Positions 1 through 8,941 are shown, counted from the first letter of the stretch. The stretch is 64,000 nt of DNA from JAFIEN01 sp051859505 (GCA_051859505.1 JBHYFN010000014.1:16900-80899), one strand, 5' to 3'. Notes: generated by a model not told the origin, from the letters alone. Translations and numbers: made by a program.

Positions 1-1634
1 TGCGCCAGCAGGAAGGCGCGCTCTGCCGTGCTCGCCTCGCGCGCGAGGATCACCGGGGCCGAAAAGCCGCGCAGGATCGACGGGACGGGGCGGGCCGCAA
101 GGCCGGGAAACTCGAAGCTTTGCACCGGCTTGGTCATTTCCAGCATGGTGGTCGGCAGAACCTCGGCGCCATCCGGGCCCAGAAGGCCCAGCGCGATGGG
201 AATGACGAAGGGCTCCTTCTTCGGCTGGCCGGGGGTGGGGGGAGTCTCTTGCCGGAAGGTCAGGCGAAAGATGCCGTCGTCGAACCGTTCCTCGACCGTC
301 AGCCGCGGGGTGCCGGCCTGCGCATACCAGCGCGCGAACTGGCGAAGGTCGCGCCCGGTGGCATCTTCAAAGACCTTCAGCCAATCCTCGATCGTGGCGG
401 CCTGCCCGTCATGGCGGTCAAAATAGAGGTCGAGCGCCTTTCGATAGCCGTCCTCGCCGACAAGGCGCTTGAGCATGCCGATCACCTCGGCGCCCTTCTC
501 ATAGACGGTGGCGGTGTAGAAATTGTTGATCTCGACAAAGCTTTCGGGCCGGACGGGATGGGCGAGCGGCCCCGCATCCTCGCGGAACTGGCGCGCGCGG
601 AGTGCCATCACATCCTGAATGCGCTGCACGGCGGCGCTGCGCAGATCGGCCGAGAATTCCTGATCGCGAAAGACCGTCAGCCCTTCTTTCAGGCACAGCT
701 GGAACCAGTCGCGGCAGGTGATGCGGTTGCCGGTCCAGTTGTGGAAATATTCATGCGCGACAATGCTTTCGATGCGTTCGTAATTGGCATCCGTTGCCGT
801 GTCGGGGCTGGCGAGGACGGCGGCCGAGTTGAAGATGTTGAGCCCCTTGTTCTCCATTGCGCCCATGTTGAAATCGTCGACGGCGACGATGTTGAAGACG
901 TCCAGATCATATTCGCGGCCATAGACTCGCTCGTCCCAGTCCATCGAGGCCTTGAGCGAGGTCATCCCCCAGTCGCATTTGTGCTCGTCCCCCGGCCGCA
1001 CCCAGAGGTTCAGCGCCACCTCGCGCCCCGAGCGGGTGGTGAAGCTGTCGCGATGGGCGACCAGATCGCCCGCGACCAGCGCGAACAGATAGGCGGGTTT
1101 GGGCCAGGGATCATGCCATTCCGCCCAGCCGGTTCCCTTCTCCGTTCCGGTGCCGACCGGATTGCCGTTCGACAGAAGGACCGGCAGATCGCTTTCGATC
1201 AGGACGGTGAAGGGGGCCATAACATCGGGCCGGTCGGGATAGAAGGTGATCTTGCGAAACCCCTCGGCCTCGCATTGCGTGCAATACATGCCGTTCGACA
1301 TGTAGAGCCCCTCAAGCGCGGTATTGGCGGCGGGGTCGATCTCGACCTCGGCCTCCCAGAGGAAGGGGGCGGAGGGGACGGCGCAGGTCAGCCCGCCCTC
1401 GATCAGCTCCGGCGCGACCGGCTGGCCGTCGATCTTCGCCGAGATCAGCTTCAGCGCCTCGCCATTCAGGAAGAAGCGCTCTTGCGGTGCGGCGGGGTTT
1501 GGCCGGAACCGGATCCGCGACAGCACCCGCGTGGCCGAAGGCGCAAGGCGAAAGGTCAGGTGCACATCCTCGACGATCCAGCCGAAGGGTTTGTAATCCT
1601 TGAGGAAGATGGTCCTTGGGCTGGCGTCTTTCAT
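1..1634 (-). CDS. pepN: Aminopeptidase N (M1 family), 3' end cut by window edge
   Basis: Cytoplasmic zinc aminopeptidase of the M1 family, which removes N-terminal residues from peptides. About 544 residues are present; the family is usually 850-880 residues, so the C-terminal third lies beyond base 1. The reading frame, opened on the reverse strand, starts MKDASPRTIFLKDYKPFGW at an ATG (1632-1634) preceded by GGAGACCGCC. It contains the exopeptidase motif GAMEN and the zinc motif HEYFHNWTGN with the first zinc histidine near residue 294. The frame stays open to the edge. It is transcribed away from the DUF2256-type gene at 1732. Identity is secure. Confidence 0.97.
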   Translation of the reverse strand, partial: MKDASPRTIFLKDYKPFGWIVEDVHLTFRLAPSATRVLSRIRFRPNPAAPQERFFLNGEALKLISAKIDGQPVAPELIEGGLTCAVPSAPFLWEAEVEIDPAANTALEGLYMSNGMYCTQCEAEGFRKITFYPDRPDVMAPFTVLIESDLPVLLSNGNPVGTGTEKGTGWAEWHDPWPKPAYLFALVAGDLVAHRDSFTTRSGREVALNLWVRPGDEHKCDWGMTSLKASMDWDERVYGREYDLDVFNIVAVDDFNMGAMENKGLNIFNSAAVLASPDTATDANYERIESIVAHEYFHNWTGNRITCRDWFQLCLKEGLTVFRDQEFSADLRSAAVQRIQDVMALRARQFREDAGPLAHPVRPESFVEINNFYTATVYEKGAEVIGMLKRLVGEDGYRKALDLYFDRHDGQAATIEDWLKVFEDATGRDLRQFARWYAQAGTPRLTVEERFDDGIFRLTFRQETPPTPGQPKKEPFVIPIALGLLGPDGAEVLPTTMLEMTKPVQSFEFPGLAARPVPSILRGFSAPVILAREASTAERAFLLA

Positions 1635-1731
1635 GGCGGTCTCCTCTGCGCGACAAGGGAAAGCTAGGCGCTGGCCGGGCGGGCCGCAAGGCGGGGCTGG
1701 TCGATCGCTGCGGGCCGGCTAGGTTCCGGGC

Positions 1732-1887
1732 ATGCCCCGCATGCGCAAGAAAGCCGATCTGCCGACCAGGACCTGCGCCACCTGCGGGCGCCCGTTCAGC
1801 TGGCGGCGGAAATGGGCGAAGGTCTGGGACGAGGTGCGCTATTGCTCGGACCGCTGCCGGGCCGGGGGGCGCAGCGCGCCGCGGTGA
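1732..1887 (+). CDS. DUF2256-type small protein with paired CxxC-like motifs
   Basis: A 51-residue basic protein starting at ATG 1732 and ending at TGA 1885-1887. It has a CATCGRPFSWRRKW segment followed by a YCSDRC segment, so four cysteines are arranged as C-x2-C and C-x3-C, as in a small zinc ribbon. That pattern, the tryptophans and the length match the DUF2256 family. The biochemical function of the family is not known to me. It lies 97 bp from the pepN start and is divergent from it. Metal binding is inferred from the cysteines only. Confidence 0.8.
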   Translation: MPRMRKKADLPTRTCATCGRPFSWRRKWAKVWDEVRYCSDRCRAGGRSAPR

Positions 1888-2033
1888 CGTCAGAGGCGGC
1901 GGAAAGCCGGCGTCGGTCTTCGGCATTGCCCGAAAACAGGGCATCTGCGTCACCGCAGGTCCGGGCCTGCGTCTGGTAACCTTTTCATGACGCTGGCTGC
2001 GCTATATGAAAGGGGGAACATCCGGGAACGATC

Positions 2034-2813
2034 ATGACGCGGCCCATCGTCGGCATCATCGGCAACAGCTACCTGATCAACGACCGCTACCCGACGCATG
2101 CGGGCGGCACGATGAACTCCTGCGCGGTGGCCGAGGTGGCGGGCTGTCTGCCGCTGATCATCCCCTCGGACCCGTCGCTCGTCTCGGTGGCCGAGCTGCG
2201 CGAGGTCTGCGACGGCTTCCTGCTTACGGGCGGGCGCCCCAATGTGCATCCCGAGGAATATGGCGAGGCGGAAACGCCGGCGCATGGCGATTTCGACCGT
2301 GGCCGCGATGCGATCACCCTGCCGCTGATCCGCGCCTGCGTGGCGGAGGGCCAGCCGATCTTCGGCATCTGCCGGGGATTTCAGGAGGTCAATGTCGCGC
2401 TTGGCGGGACGCTGTATCCCGAGATCCGGGATCTGCCGGGGCGGGACAATCACCGCATGCCCCCCGACGGCACGATCGAGGAGCAGTTTGCCCTGCGCCA
2501 CAAGGTCAGCTTCACCGAAGACGGGGTCTTTCACCGGCTCCTGGGCGCGCGCGAGGTGATGACGAATACGCTGCACGGGCAGGGGATCAAGAACCCGGGC
2601 AAAGGGGTGGTGATCGAGGGCTGGGCGCCGGACGGCACGCCCGAGGCGCTGCATGTCGAGGGGGCGGCGGGCTTCACCCTGTCGGTGCAATGGCATCCCG
2701 AGTGGAATGCGGCGAACGATCCCGTCTCGCGCCCCCTGTTCGAGGCTTTCGGTGCAGCCGTCCATGACTGGGCTGCGCGAAAGAGCGCGGGGCCGATGCT
2801 GCGTCGGGCCTGA
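2034..2813 (+). CDS. Gamma-glutamyl-gamma-aminobutyrate hydrolase family protein (peptidase C26)
   Basis: A 259-residue class I glutamine amidotransferase-like hydrolase related to PuuD. The nucleophile elbow GICRGFQEVN places the catalytic cysteine at residue 113. The histidine/glutamate pair is in QWHPEWN (H221, E223). The strand LLTGGRPNVHP near residues 63-73 is the usual oxyanion-side loop. Family members hydrolyse gamma-glutamyl bonds, for example gamma-glutamyl-GABA in putrescine catabolism. No other putrescine genes are nearby, so the substrate is open. ATG 2034 is preceded by GGGAACGATC. The gene stands alone on the plus strand. Confidence 0.88.
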   Translation: MTRPIVGIIGNSYLINDRYPTHAGGTMNSCAVAEVAGCLPLIIPSDPSLVSVAELREVCDGFLLTGGRPNVHPEEYGEAETPAHGDFDRGRDAITLPLIRACVAEGQPIFGICRGFQEVNVALGGTLYPEIRDLPGRDNHRMPPDGTIEEQFALRHKVSFTEDGVFHRLLGAREVMTNTLHGQGIKNPGKGVVIEGWAPDGTPEALHVEGAAGFTLSVQWHPEWNAANDPVSRPLFEAFGAAVHDWAARKSAGPMLRRA

Positions 2814-2855
2814 GGCGTTCACCTTGCCTTAACCATGTTGCGCCAGGGTGGCCGC

Positions 2856-3083
2856 ATGTCGGTTCATGGTCCCATCACGCCCGCGCATTTCTACGCCCGC
2901 CTGTTCGGCAGTCAGGCGGCGCGGGATGGTGCGGTGATTCGGCGTCAGGTCCGCGATGTCGAACGGTTTGTGGGGCGCGAGGCCTTTCTGACGGAAATGG
3001 CGCGACGCGGGTTTCCGGTCTTCGAGAATGCGGGGCAGTTCATCGTGTTCTGCAACAACGGGCCGATCCGCCGGGTTGTGTAG
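2856..3083 (+). CDS. Hypothetical small protein, about 75 residues
   Basis: A short protein whose core reads SQAARDGAVIRRQVRDVER, then VGREAFLTEMARRGFPVF and GQFIVFCNNGPIRR. The start at ATG 2856 is chosen because AGGGTGG lies upstream; an in-frame ATG at 2835 would add seven residues but has no ribosome site. Similar small proteins in Rhodobacteraceae are, as I recall, often labelled phosphoribosylanthranilate isomerase-like, but at this length it cannot be a TIM barrel and I assign no function. It is followed directly by two hairpins and then by the lyxose isomerase-like gene. Confidence 0.6.
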   Translation: MSVHGPITPAHFYARLFGSQAARDGAVIRRQVRDVERFVGREAFLTEMARRGFPVFENAGQFIVFCNNGPIRRVV

Positions 3084-3087
3084 GGCG

Positions 3088-3132
3088 GCGATTTCTGTGC
3101 AGAAATCGCTGCGGAAAATGTAGATTTTCCGC
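3088..3132. repeat. Two adjacent A/T-cored hairpins
   Basis: Two perfect inverted repeats lie back to back. The first is GCGATTTCTG, two loop bases, then its complement (3088-3109). The second is GCGGAAAAT, loop GTAG, then its complement (3111-3132). They begin four bases after the stop codon of the small gene and end 27 bases before the next start codon. There is no T-run, so simple intrinsic termination is not obvious. They belong to the same kind of gene-end palindrome seen elsewhere in this window. Confidence 0.85.
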
Positions 3133-3158
3133 CACCCAGTCCCGAAGGAGGCGCTTTC

Positions 3159-3845
3159 ATGAAACGGTCCCGCATCAACGAGATCATGGCCGAGGCCGAT
3201 GACCTGATCCGCAGCCACGGCTTCACCCTGCCGCCCTTCGCCTACTGGACCCCAGACGAGTTCAAGGCCCGCAAGGAGGATGCCGAACATATCATCCAGG
3301 CCCGCTGCGGCTGGGACATCACCGATTACGGCAAGGGCGACTTCGACCGGCTGGGTCTGTTCCTCTTCACGCTCCGGAACGGCCGTCTGGCCGATCTGCA
3401 AAGCGGCGGCGGCATGTGCTATGCCGAAAAGCTGCTGATCGCGCGGCAGGACCAGCTTTCGCCCATGCATACCCATGTCATCAAGGCCGAGGACATCATC
3501 AACCGCGGCGGGGCCACCCTCGTGGTCGAGCTCTTCGGCTCGGATGACGAGGGGCGCTGTTCCAGCGATCGCGGCGGCAGCGTCTGGTGCGACGGGATCC
3601 GGGTCGACTATGGCCCCGGCCAGAAGCTGCGCCTTGCGCCCGGCGAAAGCGTCACGCTTCTGCCCGGCGACTGGCATGCCTTCTGGGGCGAGGGCGGGGA
3701 TGTGCTGATCGGCGAGGTCTCGACCGTCAATGATGACGAGATGGACAACATCTTCCGCGAACCGATCGGCCGTTTCGCCAAGATCGAGGAGGATGTGGCC
3801 CCCACCCATCTTCTGGTCAGCGACTACGCAACATGGTTGGCCTGA
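3159..3845 (+). CDS. D-lyxose/D-mannose isomerase family protein (cupin)
   Basis: A 228-residue cupin-fold sugar isomerase of the D-lyxose ketol-isomerase family (old name DUF1498), interconverting an aldose such as D-lyxose or D-mannose with its ketose. The metal ligands expected for the family are visible in SPMHTHVIKAEDI (H104, H106, E111) and GDWHAFWGEGG (H173). Length agrees with the family. The start at ATG 3159 has a strong AAGGAGG nine bases upstream. No sugar transporter or kinase sits beside it, so the physiological sugar is not shown by context. Confidence 0.85.
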   Translation: MKRSRINEIMAEADDLIRSHGFTLPPFAYWTPDEFKARKEDAEHIIQARCGWDITDYGKGDFDRLGLFLFTLRNGRLADLQSGGGMCYAEKLLIARQDQLSPMHTHVIKAEDIINRGGATLVVELFGSDDEGRCSSDRGGSVWCDGIRVDYGPGQKLRLAPGESVTLLPGDWHAFWGEGGDVLIGEVSTVNDDEMDNIFREPIGRFAKIEEDVAPTHLLVSDYATWLA

Positions 3846-3859
3846 TCGGGCTGGCCTGA

Positions 3860-5068
3860 TCAGGTCACTGCCGCCCGCGCGCGGTGGGCGGGATCGTCCC
3901 AGAGACGCTCGCCCATCACGCGGGCCAGGATGGCGATGGCGCGGTCGACATCGGCTTCGTCGATGAACAGCGGCGTGAAGCCGAAGCGCATGATGTCGGG
4001 CGCGCGGAAATCGCCGACCACGCCATGGGCGATCAGCGCCCGGATCGCGGCATAGCCCTCGGGGAAGCGAAAGCTGACCTGGCTGCCGCGCAGCACAGGA
4101 TCGCGCGGTGTGACCAGGTCCAGCATCGGGCAGGCGGCCTCGACGCCTGCGATGAAGCGGTCGCTCAGGCTCAGCGAGGCCTCCCTCAGCGCCGCCATGT
4201 CGACCCCCTCCCAGATGTCGAGCGCGGCCTCGAGCGCGGCCATGGCCAGGACCGGCGGCGTGCCCACGCGCATCCGGTCGATGCTGCGGTGCGGGCGGTA
4301 GGCGAGGTCGAAGGCGAAGGGCGCCTCATGGCCCAGCCAGCCCGAAAGCGCCGGCGGCGCGCGCTCCACATGGCGGGGCGAGACATAGATGAAGGCCGGC
4401 GCCCCCGGCCCGCCGTTGAGGTATTTGTAGGTGCAGCCCACCGCGAAATCGGCCCGACCGCCGGCCACATCCACCGGCAGCGCGCCGGCCGAATGCGCCA
4501 GATCCCAAAGCGCCAGCGCGCCCATCCGATGCGCCGCCGCCGTCAGCGCCGCCATGTCATGCCGCCGCCCGGTGCGGTAATCGACCTCGGTCGCCATCAC
4601 GACCGCCACCTCGTCGGTGATGGCCTCCACCAGCGCCTCGGGCTCGACGATGCGCAGCTCGTGCCCGCGGTCAAGGAGCGCCACCAGCCCCTCGGCCATG
4701 TAGAGGTCCGAAGGGAAATTGCCGCTGTCCGACAGGATGACCTTGCGCCCCCGCGCCATCATCAGCGCCGCCGACAGCGCCTGATAGACCTTGACCGACA
4801 GCGTGTCGCCCAGCGTCACATGCCCCGGCTCGGCCCCGATCAGCCGCCCGATCCGGTCGCCCAGCGCCGTGGGCTGGCCCATCCAGCCCGCCCCGTCGCG
4901 CCCGCCCCGGTTCCAGCCGCCGATCAGCATCTCGCCCCATTCGGCCTGCATCGCCTCGGCCATGCGGGCCGGCGCCGCCTTCGGCAGCGGCCCCAGCGAA
5001 TTGCCGTCCAGATAGATCACGCCCTCGGGCAGGTGGAACATCGCCTTGGTCGCGGCGAAATCGGTCAT
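3860..5068 (-). CDS. kynU: Kynureninase
   Basis: PLP-dependent kynureninase, 402 residues, cleaving kynurenine to anthranilate and alanine in tryptophan breakdown. The Schiff-base lysine is in GCTYKYLNGGPGAPAF (K215). An aspartate expected to contact the pyridine nitrogen is in LWDLAHSAGALP (D189), and FPSD near 118-121 is the phosphate-side loop. The start MTDFAATKAMFHLPEG at 5066-5068 follows AAGGACAAGC. A longer reading frame upstream lacks homology and a ribosome site. Tryptophan dioxygenase and formamidase are not in the window. Confidence 0.95.
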   Translation of the reverse strand: MTDFAATKAMFHLPEGVIYLDGNSLGPLPKAAPARMAEAMQAEWGEMLIGGWNRGGRDGAGWMGQPTALGDRIGRLIGAEPGHVTLGDTLSVKVYQALSAALMMARGRKVILSDSGNFPSDLYMAEGLVALLDRGHELRIVEPEALVEAITDEVAVVMATEVDYRTGRRHDMAALTAAAHRMGALALWDLAHSAGALPVDVAGGRADFAVGCTYKYLNGGPGAPAFIYVSPRHVERAPPALSGWLGHEAPFAFDLAYRPHRSIDRMRVGTPPVLAMAALEAALDIWEGVDMAALREASLSLSDRFIAGVEAACPMLDLVTPRDPVLRGSQVSFRFPEGYAAIRALIAHGVVGDFRAPDIMRFGFTPLFIDEADVDRAIAILARVMGERLWDDPAHRARAAVT

Positions 5069-5223
5069 TGCTTGTCCTTTCGGGCGGGGCGGTGCCGGTT
5101 GCGGATCCCGCCGGCGGTGCGACGCGACCCGGAGGGGTGCGACCCACCAGCTGATTGAGCCGCTTCGCCACAAAGCCTATGTCCGGGAGGATGCCACGGC
5201 AAGACGCCGCAAGAGGGACCACC

Positions 5224-5682
5224 ATGCCGCTGCTCAAATGGGTCGATCTGCCGCCGGTCTGGCTTCTGGGCTTTGTCCTGGCGACCTGGTGGATCGGGGC
5301 GAACGATCCTTTCGCGCTTGGCTTCGGCGGCCCCTGGGCGCAGTTCGCGGGCGGTATACTGGTTGGTGGCGGGCTGATCCTCATGCTGCTCGCGGTGGTC
5401 GAGATGCGCAAGTGGCGCACCACCGTCGTGCCGCATCGCGAGGCCGACCACCTTGTGACCTCGGGCATCTTCAAGCGCACGCGCAACCCGATCTATCTGG
5501 GCGATGCGCTGATCCTTGCCGGGCTGATCCTGCGCTTTGACGCGCCCCTTGCGCTGCCGCTCGTGCCGATCTTCGTCTGGGTGATCGAGCGCCGCTTCAT
5601 CCTGGCCGAAGAGGATCGCCTGCGCCGCCGGTTCCGCATGGATTTCGCCCGCTATGAGCGCGACGTGCGGCGCTGGATCTGA
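5224..5682 (+). CDS. Isoprenylcysteine carboxyl methyltransferase family membrane protein
   Basis: A 152-residue integral membrane protein with hydrophobic segments near 9-28, 40-60 and 95-120. The C-terminal half has the signature VTSGIFKRTRNPIYLGDAL followed by IERRFILAEEDRLRRRF, which is the SAM-binding region of the ICMT/PEMT-like methyltransferases. The bacterial substrate is unknown. ATG 5224 with GAGGGACCACC is preferred; a TTG at 5155 in the same frame would add 23 polar residues of low quality. It is divergent from kynU and lies upstream of pntA. Confidence 0.8.
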   Translation: MPLLKWVDLPPVWLLGFVLATWWIGANDPFALGFGGPWAQFAGGILVGGGLILMLLAVVEMRKWRTTVVPHREADHLVTSGIFKRTRNPIYLGDALILAGLILRFDAPLALPLVPIFVWVIERRFILAEEDRLRRRFRMDFARYERDVRRWI

Positions 5683-5732
5683 GGCGCAAGTCCCCCGGGT
5701 CAGGGAAATGAAGCCCTGCCGCACGGCGCGGG

Positions 5733-5759
5733 TTGTGAAATATTCTTGCGCGCTATAAT
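5733..5759 (+). promoter_or_regulatory. Predicted sigma-70-type promoter for pntAB
   Basis: A perfect -10 hexamer TATAAT at 5754-5759, with TTGTGA at 5733-5738 as a possible -35 element and a 15-bp spacer, which is shorter than ideal. It lies about 40 bp before the GTG start of pntA. Its position argues against an upstream TTG start at 5746, which would overlap the promoter. Confidence 0.55.
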
Positions 5760-5799
5760 CAACCCTCCGGCAGATCGGAATCCACGAGGGGGGAAGCCC

Positions 5800-7371
5800 G
5801 TGAAGATTGGTGCACCGAAAGAAACCTTCGCTGGCGAGGCGCGTGTCGCGATGACCCCCGCTTCGGCGCGCGACCTGCAGAAACTGGGCCATGTCTGCCT
5901 GATCGAGGCGGGCGCGGGCCAGCTTGCGGGCTTCTCGGACGCGGCCTATGCCGAGGCGGGCGTGACCGTGGTGTCTGACGCCGCGACGCTTTGGGCCGAG
6001 GCCGAGATCGTGGTCAAGGTGCGCCAGCCCGACGAGGCCGAGATGGGCCTTCTGCGCGAGGGGCAGACGCTGATCTCGTTCTTCTGGCCGGGCCAGAATC
6101 CCGAGATGCTCGAGGCGGCGAAGGCCGCAGGCTCGACCGTCGTCGCGATGGACATGGTGCCGCGCATCAGCCGCGCGCAGAAGATGGATGCGCTGTCCTC
6201 GATGGCCAATATCGCGGGCTACCGCGCGGTGATCGAGGCGGGCAACAACTTCGGCCGCTTCTTCACCGGGCAGGTCACGGCCGCAGGCAAGGTGCCGCCC
6301 GCCAAGGTTCTGGTCGTGGGGGCGGGCGTGGCGGGGCTCGCCGCCATCGGCACGGCGACCTCGCTGGGCGCCATCGTCTATGCCTTTGACGTGCGCCCCG
6401 AAGTGGCCGAACAGATCGAATCGATGGGGGCGAATTTCGTCTTCCTCGAATTCGAGGAGGCGCAGGACGGCGCCGCCACGGGCGGCTATGCCGCGCCCTC
6501 GAGCCCCGAGTTTCGCGAAAAGCAGCTGGCCAAGTTCCGCGAGCTTGCGCCCGAGATGGACATCGTCATCACCACCGCCCTGATCCCCGGCCGGCCCGCG
6601 CCAAAGCTCTGGACCGAGGACATGGTCGCGATGATGAAACAGGGCTCGGTCATCGTGGACCTTGCCGCCGAGCGGGGCGGCAACTGCGACCTGACCGTCC
6701 CGGACGAGAAATTCGTGACGGAAAACGGCGTGACCATCGTGGGGTATACCGATTTCCCCAGCCGGATGGCGAGCCAGGCCTCGACGCTTTATGCCACCAA
6801 CATCCGCCACATGATGACGGACCTGACGCCCGGCAAGGATGGCGTCGTGGTCCATAACATGGAGGATGACGTGATCCGCGGCGCCACCGTCGCGCATCAG
6901 GGCGAGGTGACATGGCCCCCGCCGCCACCCAAGGTGCAGGCCATCGCCGCCGCCAAGCCCAAGGAAAAGCCCAGGGAGCTTACGGCCGAGGAACGCCGCG
7001 CCAAGGAAGTGGCCGAGTTCCGCACACAGACCCGCAACCAGGTGGCGCTTCTGGCCGTGGGCGGCGGGCTGGTGCTGTCGGTGGGGCTGATCGCGCCCGC
7101 CGCCTTCATGCAGCATTTCATCGTCTTCGTGCTGGCGGTCTTCATCGGCTTCCAGGTGATCTGGAACGTGGCGCACAGCCTGCATACGCCGCTGATGGCG
7201 GTGACGAATGCGATCTCCTCGATCATCATTCTGGGCGCGCTGATGCAGATCGGCTCGACCTCGGGGCTGATCACCGTTCTGGCGGCCCTCGGCATCTTCA
7301 TGGCCGCGGTCAACATCTTCGGCGGTTTCATGGTGACACGGCGGATGCTCGCCATGTTCCAGAAATCCTGA
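5800..7371 (+). CDS. pntA: NAD(P) transhydrogenase subunit alpha
   Basis: Alpha subunit of the proton-translocating transhydrogenase, 523 residues, coupling hydride transfer from NADH to NADP with proton movement across the inner membrane. The N-terminal NAD-binding domain carries VLVVGAGVAGLAAIGTA near residue 170 and RAQKMDALSSMANIAGYRA before it. A proline/lysine-rich linker (WPPPPPKVQ) leads to a C-terminal part with several transmembrane helices from about residue 415. The start is GTG 5800 with GAGGGGGGAA upstream. Alpha is a single chain as in E. coli rather than the split PntAA/PntAB arrangement. pntB follows after 19 bp. Confidence 0.95.
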   Translation: MKIGAPKETFAGEARVAMTPASARDLQKLGHVCLIEAGAGQLAGFSDAAYAEAGVTVVSDAATLWAEAEIVVKVRQPDEAEMGLLREGQTLISFFWPGQNPEMLEAAKAAGSTVVAMDMVPRISRAQKMDALSSMANIAGYRAVIEAGNNFGRFFTGQVTAAGKVPPAKVLVVGAGVAGLAAIGTATSLGAIVYAFDVRPEVAEQIESMGANFVFLEFEEAQDGAATGGYAAPSSPEFREKQLAKFRELAPEMDIVITTALIPGRPAPKLWTEDMVAMMKQGSVIVDLAAERGGNCDLTVPDEKFVTENGVTIVGYTDFPSRMASQASTLYATNIRHMMTDLTPGKDGVVVHNMEDDVIRGATVAHQGEVTWPPPPPKVQAIAAAKPKEKPRELTAEERRAKEVAEFRTQTRNQVALLAVGGGLVLSVGLIAPAAFMQHFIVFVLAVFIGFQVIWNVAHSLHTPLMAVTNAISSIIILGALMQIGSTSGLITVLAALGIFMAAVNIFGGFMVTRRMLAMFQKS

Positions 7372-7390
7372 GCGGGCAGGGGTAGGACCT

Positions 7391-8899
7391 ATGGAATTCG
7401 GTTTCACTATCGCGGCCTATGCGGTTGCAGGCGTCCTGTTCATCCTGTCGCTGGGCGGGCTTTCGGGGCAGGAAAGCGCCAAGCGCGCGGTCTGGTACGG
7501 CATTGCCGGCATGGCGATCGCGGTTCTGGCGACGATGATCGGGCCGGGCGCGGGGCTGTGGTGGCTTTCGCTGGTGCTGATCGCGGCGGGCGGTGTCGTC
7601 GGCTGGCAACTCGCCACCCGTGTGCAGATGACCCAGATGCCCGAGCTTGTGGCGATCATGCATTCGCTCGTGGGCCTCGCGGCGGTTTTCGTGGGTTTCA
7701 ACGCCCATATCGAGATCGGCCGCGTCGCCGCCGAATTTGCCGAGGCCGGCCTTCCCTTCCCGCAGCCCGAAGGCCCGATGACGCCCGCGGCCTATGCGCT
7801 GTGGCAGAGCCTGGCTGATTTCGCCATGATCATCGGCAAGAAGACGGCGGTCGAGATCGGGATCCTGCGGGTCGAGCTGGTGCTGGGGATCTGGATCGGG
7901 GCGGTGACCTTCACCGGATCGGTCGTGGCCTATGGCAAGCTTTCGGGCGCGGCCAGCCTTCTGCCCGTCAAGATCGACACGGCGGCCCGGCAACTGCCCG
8001 GCGGCCATATGCTCAATGCCGCCGCCGCGCTGGGATCTCTGGTCTTCTTCGCGCTCTACATGGGCGGCGCGGGGACCTGGGCGCTGATCCTTCTGACGCT
8101 GCTGGGGCTCTTCATCGGCTATCACCTGATCATGGGGATCGGCGGCGCGGACATGCCGGTCGTGGTCTCGATGCTCAACAGCTATTCCGGCTGGGCGGCG
8201 GCGGCGATCGGGTTCTCGCTCGGCAATGACCTGCTGATCGTGGTGGGGGCGCTCGTGGGCTCGTCGGGGGCGATCCTGTCCTACATCATGTGCAAGGCGA
8301 TGAACCGGTCCTTCATCAGCGTGATCCTGGGCGGCTTCGGCGGCGCCTCGGGGCCGCAGATGGCGGTCGAGGGCGAACAGATCGCCATCGACAGCGATGG
8401 CGTGGCCGCGGCGCTGAACGATGCCGACAGCGTCATCATCATCCCCGGCTATGGCATGGCCGTGGCCCAGGCGCAGCAATCGGTCAGCGAACTGGTGCGC
8501 AAGCTGCGCGCGCAAGGCAAGACGGTGCGCTTCGCCATCCACCCCGTCGCGGGCCGTCTGCCGGGGCATATGAACGTGCTTCTGGCCGAGGCGAAGGTGC
8601 CGTATGACATCGTGCTGGAAATGGAGGAGATCAACGAGGACTTCCCCAGCACCGACGTGGCCATCGTCATCGGCTCGAACGACATCGTGAACCCGGCGGC
8701 GCAGGACGATCCCAACAGCCCCATCGCCGGGATGCCGGTTCTGGAATGCTGGAAGGCGAAACAGGTCTTCGTGTCGAAGCGCGGCCAGGGCACCGGCTAT
8801 TCCGGGATCGAGAACCCGCTGTTCTACAAGGAGAACACGCGGATGTTCTATGGCGATGCGAAGAAGTCTCTGGACGAACTTCTGCCCAAGATCGCCTGA
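7391..8899 (+). CDS. pntB: NAD(P) transhydrogenase subunit beta
   Basis: Beta subunit of the same enzyme, 502 residues, with a long N-terminal membrane domain (about eight or nine helices, residues 1-270) and a C-terminal NADP-binding domain. The NADP site is seen in SVIIIPGYGMAVAQAQ and RFAIHPVAGRLPGHMNVLL, and the C terminus has KRGQGTGYSGIENPLFY. Length fits the family. It starts at ATG 7391 in an apparent two-gene operon with pntA and ends at a strong hairpin shared with the convergent dehydratase gene. Confidence 0.95.
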   Translation: MEFGFTIAAYAVAGVLFILSLGGLSGQESAKRAVWYGIAGMAIAVLATMIGPGAGLWWLSLVLIAAGGVVGWQLATRVQMTQMPELVAIMHSLVGLAAVFVGFNAHIEIGRVAAEFAEAGLPFPQPEGPMTPAAYALWQSLADFAMIIGKKTAVEIGILRVELVLGIWIGAVTFTGSVVAYGKLSGAASLLPVKIDTAARQLPGGHMLNAAAALGSLVFFALYMGGAGTWALILLTLLGLFIGYHLIMGIGGADMPVVVSMLNSYSGWAAAAIGFSLGNDLLIVVGALVGSSGAILSYIMCKAMNRSFISVILGGFGGASGPQMAVEGEQIAIDSDGVAAALNDADSVIIIPGYGMAVAQAQQSVSELVRKLRAQGKTVRFAIHPVAGRLPGHMNVLLAEAKVPYDIVLEMEEINEDFPSTDVAIVIGSNDIVNPAAQDDPNSPIAGMPVLECWKAKQVFVSKRGQGTGYSGIENPLFYKENTRMFYGDAKKSLDELLPKIA

Positions 8900-8915
8900 C
8901 CTGTCACATCTTGCG

Positions 8916-8941
8916 GTAGGGTGGGTTGAAACCCACCCTAC
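8916..8941. terminator. Perfect 12-bp hairpin between convergent pntB and dehydratase genes
   Basis: GTAGGGTGGGTT, a two-base loop GA, then the exact complement. The right arm overlaps the stop codon of the dehydratase gene (CTA at 8938-8940 on this strand). It is placed to end transcription from both sides although no T-run follows. A GTAGGGTGGGTT-type hairpin is, as I recall, a recurring intergenic element in many proteobacterial genomes, so it may be a dispersed repeat. Confidence 0.7.

Noticed and set aside
120..1667. Long plus-strand open frame opposite pepN
   Set aside because: It is the antisense frame of pepN, kept open by high GC; no motifs and low-complexity composition, whereas the reverse strand encodes GAMEN and HExxH motifs.
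5065..7407. 780-residue minus-strand frame opposite pntA
   Set aside because: Antisense shadow, His/Gly/Arg-rich with no recognisable domain; pntA on the plus strand is unambiguous.
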